64,000 nt of DNA from Paraconiothyrium sp. Pb-2020 (lineage: Eukaryota > Ascomycota > Dothideomycetes > Pleosporales > Didymosphaeriaceae), in the NCBI GenBank assembly GCA_022419385.1, contig JAJUBI010000005.1, positions 930,001-994,000 of the forward strand, given 5' to 3'. Position 1 is the stretch's first letter; the number at the start of each line of letters is the position of its first letter. The translations under genes were made by a program, and so were the position numbers. Shown piece by piece: positions 1 to 10,125 of this stretch. A model generated the notes under the pieces. It saw only the letters and a program-made list of their open reading frames with translations. It did not search any database and was not told the origin of the DNA.

Positions 1-1755
1 TGAAGAGGCCTCCATCTTTGCAATGTCGAATCCACACTCGATATGGGGTTGGCTGAATCCTCCAGTCGGACCACACCGAAACGCAGGGGACGAAGGCTTG
101 CAGGTGACACAGTGATAGAGTTCTCACCGCAGGACCCTTGAATCTGGATACCGGATCGCGCTTCGCACGACAAAGAATATACGGAGAATAGCCTCACAAT
201 CAGGCGGTGACTCTCGTAAGCTAGCTGAAGAGGAATGGTGTGGGGTGGTAAGCGACACCGATCGTTGCCCCCCATTACGCCTACAGGGCACCGAACTGGA
301 TCTAGCGGTGGTTGTGGTGGTAAGAAGCTGTGAGGCAGTAGTCGCAAAATGGTATCGTAAGAGAACTCGAGGTGGCGGTTGGCTCGGAGGCTAAATGGAG
401 ACCTCGTGCTATCTGATGACCGACATGCAGAGTCAAGAGTAATTCTCTTATTGTCGTCACAACCACATGGCTTTGGCGGACTTCAGGTGATGCTCTGTTC
501 TCAATAGCGGACCTAAGGCTCATAATGGTGTATAGGATGATTGCGCGGTCTGAAACATATTGCCTGCGCCGCACAAGGCGCGCAAATGTGACTCGAAACA
601 GGGAGATTGCACGAATGGGGGAGATGACCTACCAACCTAGCGTTCACGGTGTGCGCAGCCGTCTGGCTCTATAGGGGAAGGTGGACGACTGATGCTCAGC
701 CGTGATCAACTGAAGCAAACGAGGAGTATTGGGACGCATGGAGCGACCGAGCCAAGGCGTAGGGAAGTGAGGCTGGGATACTCTGTACATCGGAGGTGGT
801 GAGGGCATCGTGGTTGCATGCCCCGCCATGCCCCGCCAATTTCGCCGAGTTCAACCTTGGATGCCATCACGCTCTGCGATGCTGCTTACTCGATTACTGC
901 ACACCCGCGCCAGCCCCTGCTTCGGCGATCGCCATAGCCTGCATTGACGGCCGTCTGCGCTACGGCGCCGCGGACATGCTGTGGCCAGTGTGCGGCGTGC
1001 GTCTGGCGGGTGCGCAGGGATGACCGCGAAGGCTGCATATGACTACAGCCGACCCATCACCAGCCTCTCTCAGCACACCATCAGAACGACTCCTAGCCGT
1101 CATGTGTCGACCCAATCCCCACGCGGCATGTCATCCATCCCTCCCTACCTTGGAATTTTGCCCTTAACGCGTCCACGCTGAACTAAGCTTTCCGTCGAGT
1201 TCCGCTAGTAGGGTGGCTGCATCGTGCAGGTCGCACGCATATGGGCTTGCATGAGCCGCTGATTATCCTTTCAGTACCTATATAACCACTACATGTATCC
1301 CCCCGTGGGTTCTCATTGCGCCGATGGTCTATATAGAACATCGGACAGGATTCCTACGCTTTGCTCAGTCCATCTTGAATTCCTCCCATTAGGCAACGGG
1401 TAGGCACCACCTCTTGTCTCAGTTTATGATTCATCACCCTCCGCCTACTACGAGTCCCCTGCGCCACGGTGATAACAACACGCGGCTCTTCAGAGGCCGT
1501 ATGCAAGAGTCACGTATATAACCCCGCCGCGTGTACCTCTTTCCAGTCTTTCCCATCCTGCTGGTTTTACTTCATCCTCCCGTCGCTACAACACCGTCGA
1601 TCCTCCCAGGTTCCGACGCGTTACTGCCTCAGGTATCAACCGGCACCGGGCCGGACAAGAGCACAGCTTTCAGAGCGTTACTGTCGTTCAAACTAAGGGC
1701 CAGGTCATATATCAAGACCCACTCCACCTACCTCAGAAAAGGCATCCTTTCAGCT
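1..1755. other. Left-end stretch with no recognisable gene
   Basis: Only short overlapping ORFs of fewer than 100 codons are present, none resembling a known family. TATA-like strings occur at 1278-1286, 1330-1337 and 1515-1521. The last lies about 235 bases upstream of the ATG at 1756 and is the best core-promoter candidate for that gene. I see no tRNA, repeat or transposon remnant. Confidence 0.5.
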
Positions 1756-2439
1756 ATGCCATCCTACCTCAGACACAGCCAGAGTTCGAGGTCTTACTCA
1801 TTCCCTCCGTGCATCGACAACCTCGACTGTTCTTCACAGTCTGTGAACGATCTGCCTGACATCGATGAGGAACCTTTCGCGCACTTCTTGACACCACTCG
1901 CGGAAGAGGATGACCCTTACGACCCACTGTCACTGAGCGCAGGAATCTTCGTTTCTGATGGATCTCGCGCTACCAAGGCTTCAAAGTTCAAGTCCAACGT
2001 GGCCGACAAGTGGGCTCGCTATGTCAAAGGCAATCACACACAGCTGCACAGCCGTTACCATGTCCCGACACTCGCAAGCTTGGACGAGGACGATGAGTCT
2101 TTTATGCAACTCGAGGACGTTCGCCTTAACGACACACCACACATGGTCACGCAACTCGCAACACCCAGGATCACCATTACCGAACCCACTCGCGGTCGCG
2201 CACAAGAGCTCCTCACGCGGCGCAACCGCCGACGATACTCAAGGACTCTATCAGGCCATCGTCATTCATGGAGAGAGCCGAGCCCAGACCTGTTCACCGT
2301 AGACGAGTCGGAGTCAGAGGAAGATGACGTGCCAGTGCTCCGTCGCACCAAGATAAAGAAGAGCAAAGATGGTCTCGAACGACGTAGGTCTTCGCGATCA
2401 CGCGTTCGCTCCGAGGTTGCGGAAAAGTCAAGATTGTGA
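1756..2439 (+). CDS. Hypothetical disordered acidic/basic protein, 227 aa
   Basis: I do not recognise a family. The open frame reaches further upstream, but only through a GTG. The first in-frame ATG is at 1756 and gives 227 residues without introns. The protein is Ser/Asp/Glu-rich in its first half (for example LASLDEDDESF). A central stretch ends in GRAQELLTRRNRRRYSR, and an acidic run (ESESEEDD) is followed by a Lys/Arg-rich tail (RRTKIKKSKDGLERRRSSRS). The tail could be a nuclear localisation signal. There is no signal peptide, membrane segment or catalytic motif. Codon use looks coding, and a TATA-like string at 1515 suits transcription from there. Function is unknown. The alternative, a chance ORF, is less likely given the biased composition. 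Confidence 0.6.
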   Translation: MPSYLRHSQSSRSYSFPPCIDNLDCSSQSVNDLPDIDEEPFAHFLTPLAEEDDPYDPLSLSAGIFVSDGSRATKASKFKSNVADKWARYVKGNHTQLHSRYHVPTLASLDEDDESFMQLEDVRLNDTPHMVTQLATPRITITEPTRGRAQELLTRRNRRRYSRTLSGHRHSWREPSPDLFTVDESESEEDDVPVLRRTKIKKSKDGLERRRSSRSRVRSEVAEKSRL

Positions 2440-4082
2440 TCATGGGACGCCCACATGGGGAGGAAGAATGTTACACAAGAGGGAGTTTGGGGGATCACAA
2501 GATGGGGCATCATTAGCATTGGGCGGCGTTGCGGCGCGTAAGTGTGAGATCGGATTTATTGTGGCATTTCACGGCGTTGATGATATCGTCGCATCGCATT
2601 TCTGGCGGCGGTTTTGGCTCGTCTCATTGAGGAGGTTGCATACGTGCATTGCATTGGGCGGTGTTAGGGTGTGAGCATTTACATTGCATTTACAGACGCA
2701 TCGTGCGCAAATGGCATGCCTTTCGCTATCATTAAGTCCACCGTATTCTGTGTGCGTCTTTCGCTTTCACATCTACACATGTGTCACCTTGGATGTGCAC
2801 AACCCACGCATTACTCGGAACGATCGCCAAACCGCTCTTCAATAACCGTAATAGGTTCCCTTCACCACGTTGGTCCTATGGGACCCCACAGTAAGTACTG
2901 CTAGCTGCCTACGCTAACGTAGCGCAGCAGGACATGGTGCCCTGCACCGCTGCATCGTGACCTCATACTAGAGTACTTCGCCGAGGTAGCGCCTTGATGA
3001 TATAGTCGCAGCGCGCTTGCCGCGTGCACATCAACTTCTTCAGTATGAGATCTGAAACTTCCGCTTTACTTGCCTCTCCACCATGGTCGGAGATCTTGCC
3101 GGAAATTTGAAGGTAGATATCGATTGCGGAAGGCGGGGTGCGGAGATCAGTGGAGCTTTCACTGCTGTCGTTCTACAAAAGGTACAGCGGATAAAATTGG
3201 GTAAGTGGATCCTCCCGAACACTGAAGCCTCTCCGGTTCGATCGTTTGCACGTATGCACCAGACTACATGACCGAAACTCAATTATCGGAACCCAAAATT
3301 CCATTGTGAACATTAGCGATATCATGACGACAAATCAAGAAGAGAGTACGGGCACCATAGTAAGATTGCCAAGAATACGTCGGATGATACGTTCGGCCAA
3401 ATGCATATCTTGTCTCAAGCTCGAGGCCCCCAAAGTAGCCTTGATTGTCGAGACTGTCGAGATAATCGCGAGTGCCTCCGCGGTACTGCCGTAGATTTGC
3501 AAAGCGGATACTCGGCTGACTATCTTCTCCAACACGGCGTCGAAACAACACGGAAGATAAGGATGTTCTCGCACTTTCACTCTTGAACATAAAGAGTATC
3601 ATTGTCCACTCAGATTATAGACATAAGTGTCAATCTGCACGTCGACATCACTGATGGATTTAAATCCATGTTCTGGCATCTTCCCCTGCATATGCACAGT
3701 GGCCTGGCGTCGGCAGAGATGGCCTCGTGATTGAAACCCTGGATAGGTCATATCACACATGCATCGTATGTGGTAACCCGCAAGCTGTTGGCGTGCTAAG
3801 CGTTCGTGGGGGAGATGCGTAATGATGCACGTACTGTTCTATGCCGGCAGCAGGGCTAGGGAGCACTGCGGACGAAAGGGCATGATGCGAGGGGCATGTA
3901 GGAGAATTACGTTGACAGGCTGTCTTCATGAGCCGAGTTAATTCAGGAGATTAGGCAATCATGCGATATTGTACAATCGTTTCTTCGCCGACATTCCTTC
4001 ACTGTCGCCTTCTTGGGCTGCTCAACATTGCTGGGGTCAACTGAGCGGATGAGCATCTTCTAATCATTGCATTACTGCGCGA
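2440..4082. other. Intergenic, no supported gene
   Basis: About 1.6 kb between a plus-strand gene and the 3' end of the minus-strand cyclase gene. It holds several ORFs of 60-107 codons on both strands that overlap one another and show no family resemblance. No RNA gene or repeat was seen. Confidence 0.5.
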
Positions 4083-5309
4083 TCAGTCTCCCGTAATCTT
4101 CAGCTTATTCAAAGCTTCTCTTAAATTCTCATCGATCGCGAGTTCTGTACTTCCTTCAGTATCAGCACCGAACCCAAGTCCCTTGCAACCACCATCGTCA
4201 TCGAAGTGAACATTGATCACTTCATTCGCGACCCAATGAGCCGTCTTCGCGTGCAAGCTGGGCTCCACAAGCACCTCCTTCCTCTTTCCACCGTACACGT
4301 TGCTCTTCCCTACAGCCAGTGCCTGGAACACCACGAGCTGATCCCGCATATACTCATCCACACACCCACCGTGCTCGACCTCCTCGATAAGATCATTACT
4401 TACTTTCCTGACTATACTCGAGATCACGGTATCCATTTTGCCCGCTCTCACACCATGGTCATACAACCAGTCACGGCCGAGTCTGATTCCAGTGGTAGTG
4501 GTAGCTACCAACAGCAGGTAATACCTCTTCTCATGCTTCGAGTCCTCGAAAGTGGTGTCCACGTTGGGGTCTCTGCCCCCAAAGACTTTCGCCTCCCGTC
4601 GCTCGAACATAACGTCCAGCTCGTCACGGAACTGCTGCTCTGTATTTTTCGGCGCGATTATCGTTGCTCTAACAGTTTCGATATCTCCTCGATCACGAAG
4701 CTGGAAGGCCGGGAGCGGTTTTCTCAGTGGCTTGAGGGTATAGGTGACGCTTCCTATTCTTGCGTCGCCCTGTGACCAGCCTCTTGAATGAACCTGCGTT
4801 TCGATGGGTGGGATGCCAACGAGTGACAGCATAGGAACCAGGACTTGCTCGATGTAATCGCAACTCGGTGAGTTCGAAACGTTCGTGCCTCCTGTTATCT
4901 TCACCCTGACCTTTTCATTTACTTCGGCATCCTCACTGCCGAGATTGGCAAACAACATGAATGGCAGCACCGCCTGTAGTACCAAATTGACGCTGCCAGG
5001 AGTACTCTGCTTGATGTGCACCTCGCCTCCGTTTCGCCACTCTAGTCTGCTCCTGCTTCGACTTCCGGGCGTGAACGTGATCTCCTTGCTCTTTAATCCG
5101 GCGCCAGATATGCGGGCGTTGGAGGCAGCGCCCAGCCACTGCACCGATGTGAGATGTTGCGCTTTGAGCCCGCCACCACCAGAACGCTTGCCCCGGATGT
5201 TGGTGATGCTGATGGGTGTGGAGGTCAATGCTGAGAGGCAGGTTGCTAGGCGAAGGAGCTGGCCGCCGCCTTCAAGGGTGGTGCCCTCGAGGTGGATCGG
5301 TCCAGCCAT
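4083..5309 (-). CDS. RNA 3'-terminal phosphate cyclase (RtcA/RTCA family)
   Basis: This single-exon gene encodes 408 aa. RtcA-type enzymes use ATP to turn an RNA 3'-phosphate into a 2',3'-cyclic phosphate through an enzyme-AMP intermediate. The N-terminus carries the family hallmark: EGTTLEGGGQLLRLATCLSA (residues 8-27) followed by the RGKRSGGGGLKAQHL block. A C-terminal HGGCVDEYMRDQL block and a LHAKTAH segment around residue 353 follow. In this family the nucleophilic His lies in that last segment (family knowledge). Its presence argues for a true cyclase rather than the catalytically dead Rcl1 paralogue, which acts in ribosome assembly. At 408 aa it is longer than bacterial RtcA (about 340 aa), as expected for eukaryotes. 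The ATG at 5309 is the natural start. The gene is divergent from the MDL1-like gene. Confidence 0.9.
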   Translation of the reverse strand: MAGPIHLEGTTLEGGGQLLRLATCLSALTSTPISITNIRGKRSGGGGLKAQHLTSVQWLGAASNARISGAGLKSKEITFTPGSRSRSRLEWRNGGEVHIKQSTPGSVNLVLQAVLPFMLFANLGSEDAEVNEKVRVKITGGTNVSNSPSCDYIEQVLVPMLSLVGIPPIETQVHSRGWSQGDARIGSVTYTLKPLRKPLPAFQLRDRGDIETVRATIIAPKNTEQQFRDELDVMFERREAKVFGGRDPNVDTTFEDSKHEKRYYLLLVATTTTGIRLGRDWLYDHGVRAGKMDTVISSIVRKVSNDLIEEVEHGGCVDEYMRDQLVVFQALAVGKSNVYGGKRKEVLVEPSLHAKTAHWVANEVINVHFDDDGGCKGLGFGADTEGSTELAIDENLREALNKLKITGD

Positions 5310-6011
5310 TGCCTGTTTAATCGATGACTTTGACGTGGTTGAGAAACTTGATACCAGAAACCGTTCAGTGAAGAACCGGCGTGAGGGTTACTAGATATGG
5401 GACAGGAGCTTTGACGAAGGATGAGTCGAGAAGAGCTGGAGTGTGAACAGTCATAGCTGTGGCTGTGCCTAAAGATTGAAGCGCTCGCGCCTTTCTATGC
5501 TAGAAGTGCTGGTAACTCTAGACATATGTTTGATAAGATAATGCCATAATTATTGTACGGAGAAGTTTGCCTCAGCAACTATTACGCGCATCTTTGTGGG
5601 ATGAGTAGCAGTCATACCTTCCACAAGGCAGCAGAAGAAGCAATTTGGCCTGCCGAACCTGACAGTGACAGCGTCCTCACCAAATTCTACCCAGATGGAG
5701 CAGATTATAGAAACGTTCCCTGTCATCAATTCGATGATATATATTCGCGATTTCCACAACGCGTCAATAAGAGATAGCGCGTCAAGCATCGGCGCTTTGA
5801 CGTTGTGAATCCGACGCCGGTTGGTCCCGCGGCTCGATCAGCTCGTCATCATCCCCCGTATTTTCACCGAGAATCTGCTCGGAGCTCTCCTGCGACCGAC
5901 CCCTCGTCGTACATTCGCGTCTATCCACAAACAAATATGTCGCATATTTCTTCGTGTTCTCTCATCCAATTCTGCAGCAGGTAGAGCCTTTCCTACCGCC
6001 ATTCGAGCGGC
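5310..6011. promoter_or_regulatory. Shared divergent intergenic region, cyclase / ABC transporter
   Basis: The 702 bases between two divergent start codons must contain the promoters of both genes. The ORFs inside (for example around 5553-5789) overlap on both strands and look like chance. I see no strong TATA box and cannot place individual sites. Confidence 0.5.
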
Positions 6012-8408
6012 ATGCGCAGCTCAATAACTTTCACCGCGAGGGCCTGGCACGGTGCCGGCAACGGAGCTCTCTTCGCTCAGATACAACCCCGGATACACAG
6101 CGCGTCGCCCGCAATATCGCGTTCCTTAACATCTTCATCGATATCTCCCATCCTCTCTCGCACACGGAGCCTTAACCTAGCGCCAACGCTTTCGCGGCCT
6201 GGTCTGACAGGTCTGACGACGATTACTACGCGAAACAATGGCCTCGATCAACCGATGCGTTTCTTCTCCGCGTCAAGAGCTCTACTGGAGGCTAAAAAGG
6301 ATGCGAAACCACCAGCAAGGCCACGAAAATCATACAGGCAGGAGATGGCAGAGAAAGGCGTAATGGACGTAGAGGAGACCGAAGGGGAAACGGAGGACTC
6401 GGGCTTTGCAAAGTCGGAGAAGGCGAGCGCGGCTGCGCAGGTCAATCTGAGCGCAAAGCTCTCGAAGGACGGCGCGACGGCAGGCAACGCTGGAGGGATG
6501 AAGGAGATGTGGCGTCTGATCAAGATTGCGAGTCCCGAAGCAAAGACGCTGGGGTGGGCATTTGTTTTCCTGCTCATGTCATCGGCTGTAAGCATGTCGG
6601 TACCTTTCTCCATTGGCAAGATTCTGGATATCGCAACGCAGCCCGAAGGCTCTAAGGAGCTACTCTTCGGCATGGACATCAACACGTTCTACGCTGCCTT
6701 GGCGGGTGTGCTTGCAACGGGCGCTGCCTGCAACTTTGGTCGCATCATCATTCTCCGAGTTGTAGGAGAGCGCATTGTTGCCCGTCTGCGATCTCAACTC
6801 TACCGCAAAACATTTGTCCAGAACGCCGAATTCTTCGATGCGAACAGGGTCGGCGACCTTATCTCACGTCTTGGATCGGATACAATCATCGTTGGAAAGG
6901 CCATCACGCAAAATCTGTCAGACGGTCTCCGTTCCATTGTGGCTGGTGCCGCTGGTTTCGCCATGATGGGCTGGGTGAGCTTGAAGCTCACAGGAATTCT
7001 CGCAACCATTGGCCCTTTGGTAGCAGTCTCCGCGTTCGTTGCTGGACGACAATTGCGCAATCTCAGCCGAAAGATCCAGAAGAACCTTGGTACTTTGACT
7101 AAAGTTGCTGAAGAGCGCTTAGGCAATGTGCGCACGGCGCAAGCATTCGCTGGTGAGGTTCAAGAAGCCGGACGCTACAACCGCCAAATTAAGAGGATTT
7201 TTGCGCTCGGAAAGAGGGAAGCCTACGTTGCTGCCACCTTCTTCGGTGTCACTGGTCTCATGGGTAATCTCACTGTCATTGCTGTACTATACGTCGGAGG
7301 CGGCATGGTCAAGTCTGGAGCTATCACCATCGGTGAACTGTCATCGTTCCTAATGTATACCGCCTACGCAGGGTCTAGTATGGTCGGTCTTTCTGGTTTC
7401 TGGGGTGAGATGATGAAGGGTGTTGGAGCTGCCAGTCGACTGTTCGAACTGCAGGACCGCAACCCCACACTTTCGCCTACAAAAGGACTCCCCGTCAAGT
7501 CTGCCAGAGGGCCGATTGTCTTCAAGAACGTTAGCTTTAGCTATCCTACGAGGCCTGCCGTTACCATTTTCAAGAATCTCAACTTCCGCATTGAACAGGG
7601 CACCAACGTTGCCATTGTCGCACCCAGCGGAGCTGGCAAGTCTACAGTGGCTAGCTTACTACTTCGTTTTTATGTGCCAACCGAAGGCACCATCACGATT
7701 GATGGCCGAGACATTACGACATTAAATGCGAAGCAACTGAGGAGGAAGATCGGCTTCGTAGGACAGGAGCCCGTTTTGTTCTCTGGAACGATTGCCGAGA
7801 ATATCGCGTACGGTGTTCCCAACGCTACTCGCGCCGAAATTGTTGCTGCCGCTCGCAAGGCTAATTGCCAGTTCATTGGTGACTTCGTAAGTCATTCCCA
7901 GCCATGACAAGATGACTTTGCTAATTAATTGCAGCCTGACGGTCTCGAAACTCACGTCGGTGCACGAGGGACTCAACTCTCGGGCGGTCAGAAGCAGCGC
8001 ATAGCCATTGCGCGCGCCCTCATTAAGCAGCCTGATATCCTCATCCTCGACGAAGCTACGAGTGCTCTGGACGCTGAATCCGAAACGTTGGTAAATCAAG
8101 CATTGGGGAAGCTCCTTGAGGAGAAGAATACTACGATTAGTATTGCGCATCGTCTCTCGACTATTAAGCGATCAGATCGCATCATTTGCATCAATGCCGA
8201 TGGGCAGGTTGCCGAGGAAGGAACATATCGAGAGCTATCTTCAAACCCCGACGGCGCTTTCAGCAAGCTCATGGAGTGGCAGCTGAGCGGCGGAGAATCA
8301 AAAGCTCATATCGATAGCCCGAAGCCTACCGAGGTAGAAGAGATCGAGCAGGAATTGCAGGATGCCGCGGAGGAAGAGGAAGCTGAACGAATAAAGAGGA
8401 ACACGTAG
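6012..8408 (+). CDS. MDL1: Mitochondrial ABC half-transporter, MDL1/ABCB10 type
   Basis: Two exons, 6012-7886 and 7935-8408, are separated by a 48-nt phase-0 intron (GTAAGT, a TGCTAAT branch site, GCAG), giving 782 aa. The first ~130 residues are rich in Arg, Ser and Ala with few acids, as in a mitochondrial presequence. A six-helix permease domain spans about residues 170-480 and one ATPase domain spans about 500-740. The ATPase domain has Walker A APSGAGKST (537-545), an LSGGQ signature (640-644) created by the splice join, Walker B ILILDEATSALD (660-671) and an H-loop (AHRLST). Such half-transporters form homodimers in the inner membrane. Yeast Mdl1 exports peptides from the matrix, and ABCB10 is linked to haem and oxidative stress. 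The substrate here is not shown by the sequence. The Glu/Lys-rich C-terminal tail is typical. Confidence 0.92.
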
Positions 8409-8917
8409 TGTGGACGACATGTTAACTTCGAGTCGTCACGGAGCATCGGAGGGTGGGGCGTTGCTCAGTGACTAGTCATTGAGGGGGAATTGATGCTCAA
8501 ATCCAGGTTTTCATAATGTATAGGCTGAGGGGTTAGATGCACAGAGGTATCACGAGCCACCTCTTCTGCGAAAGCAGTCAGGAGATCGTTCGGCTCCCCC
8601 CGGGTTCCTACAACGCACAACGAACATTTTGTGCACAGCGGGAGTCAGCAGACTGCTGCTGCTGGGGCATTGACATGGTGGTGGCGCCACTTCTCGCTTG
8701 GCGGGTCACCCCACCGTCTGTGTACAGCACTGATGCGCGCAACACCATCAGGTCAGGATGTCCCCACGGCGTTTAAGGTCACGGAAATCATATAGAGCAG
8801 GTGGAGATGTTTGCATTGTATATTAGATCCTTCTCCCCCTTCGATACCTAGCATCAGCATCTCTGCAATCAGTAAATATCATAACATCCTACGACCGCTT
8901 TATCTAGTGAAAACAAC
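8409..8917. other. Intergenic, 509 bases
   Basis: 3' flank of the ABC transporter gene and 5' flank of a small spliced ORF. The weak TATA-like string CATATAGAG at about 8789 lies about 130 bases upstream of that ORF. A 79-codon plus-strand ORF here has no protein-like features. Confidence 0.4.
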
Positions 8918-9195
8918 ATGTCCAGCTTCGGTTACTACGCTTTCAGTTCTGCCTACGGCTCCAATTCGCAAATGCTAGACTGCACACGCACTCCGCACAT
9001 GCATTACTACTCGGATGAGATGTTTCACTTCAAGGAGTGGCTGCATATGCCTTCTTCGTTGAGGGCAAGCAAGACTACGACGAGTAGGAGATCGAGCAGT
9101 GACGAGAACTGCAAGGCATCACGTCAGCAGGTAAACCAACCAAAATGCCCATAACCCATAATAAGCGGTTAACCATTTCGTAGACGCACAATTAG
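8918..9195 (+). CDS. Small spliced ORF, 74 aa, unknown
   Basis: I do not recognise this product. An ATG in good context (AACATG) opens 71 codons to 9130. A clean 53-nt intron then follows at 9131-9183 (GTAAAC, a GGTTAACC branch-like site, CGTAG), with a short final exon (THN, stop) at 9184-9195. Reading phase is kept across the splice, which is the main evidence that the gene is real. The N-terminal half is rich in Tyr, Phe, Ser and Met, and the C-terminal half in Ser, Arg and Thr. There is no signal peptide or membrane segment. It sits tandem with the cupin gene about 200 bases downstream and could instead be a leader transcript of that gene. Confidence 0.45.
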
Positions 9196-9401
9196 TGTAG
9201 ACTGAGGTCGCGCGAGGATGGGAGATCTCGCGCGGTGGTGTAAGCGGATGCGATGTGTGGTGATGTCATCGAACGCGGAGTCGAGCTCTGGACGCGCTCC
9301 ATATGCGTAATAAAGACGTGACGGCATTGCGAAGATGCGCGCATCTCGAACAATTTGACAGCGTACAAATACGCACGTCGCACGTCCCCGCAGCGGCTAT
9401 C

Positions 9402-10125
9402 ATGTTCAAAAGCTCCATCCGAGTCCTACAACGAAGCTCGAAGCCACGCGCCATCCCTATTGTACAACAATCCGCATTCTTCCACACCACGAGAAAGATG
9501 TCCGAGTCAAGCAAGGTCCAGGAGTATAAGCAGGCGGGAAACAGGGAGAATAAGCCGCCCAAGCATGAGGCAGTGTACTTCAAGGGGTTGATGAGCGAGA
9601 AGAGGGCGTTTGGCGATTTCAGAACGGTGCTGCACACGGGGCTGTATTCGCAGATCGTGGCCATGGAGGTTCCTGTCAATGGGGAGATTGGTGATGAAGT
9701 GAGCTTCCCCTGTATCTACCACTCACCTACAATTCCATCTTGGTGTTACACAATTGCGCTGTCTGTTAGTAAGAGAAAGTGCTGACAGGGTATGTTTGCA
9801 GGTCCACCTCGTCGACCAGATCCTCCTCTTCACATCCGGAAAAGGCCTTGCGACCGTGGCAGGCAAAGACCAGGAGGTCAGCGCAGGCGACGTGGTCGTC
9901 GTACCAGCTGGCACCCAACATCAGTTTGTGACCAAGGGCGACCAGCCGCTGGAGCTTATTACTGTATATGCGCCTGCAGAGCACGACCCGAAGACGGTGC
10001 ACAAGACGAAGGAGGAAGGTGACGAGGAAGAAGATGCAGGAAAGGATGAAGCGCCGGAGTGGAGTCATAAGAGTAAGGATGAGAATGAGAAGAAGGGTCT
10101 GGTGAAAGAGAGTGGGAAGTACTGA
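9402..10125 (+). CDS. Cupin-domain protein with mitochondrial-like leader
   Basis: Exons 9402-9698 and 9802-10125 flank a 103-nt phase-0 intron (GTGAGC..TTTGCAG), giving 206 aa. The cupin core covers about residues 60-145. It includes EVPVNGEIGDE from exon 1, a VAGKDQEVSAGDVVVVPAG strand-turn-strand (exon 2) and THQFVTKGDQPLELITVYAP, the usual second cupin motif. The metal-binding His pattern is incomplete: the first motif lacks the usual HxH, so enzymatic activity is unproven. The C-terminal ~55 residues are a charged Lys/Glu/Asp tail. The first 32 residues before the second Met (codon at 9498) are basic and acid-free, like a mitochondrial presequence. Two in-frame starts could thus give mitochondrial and cytosolic forms. 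Related cupins occur in bacteria and fungi, mostly uncharacterised. Confidence 0.8.
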
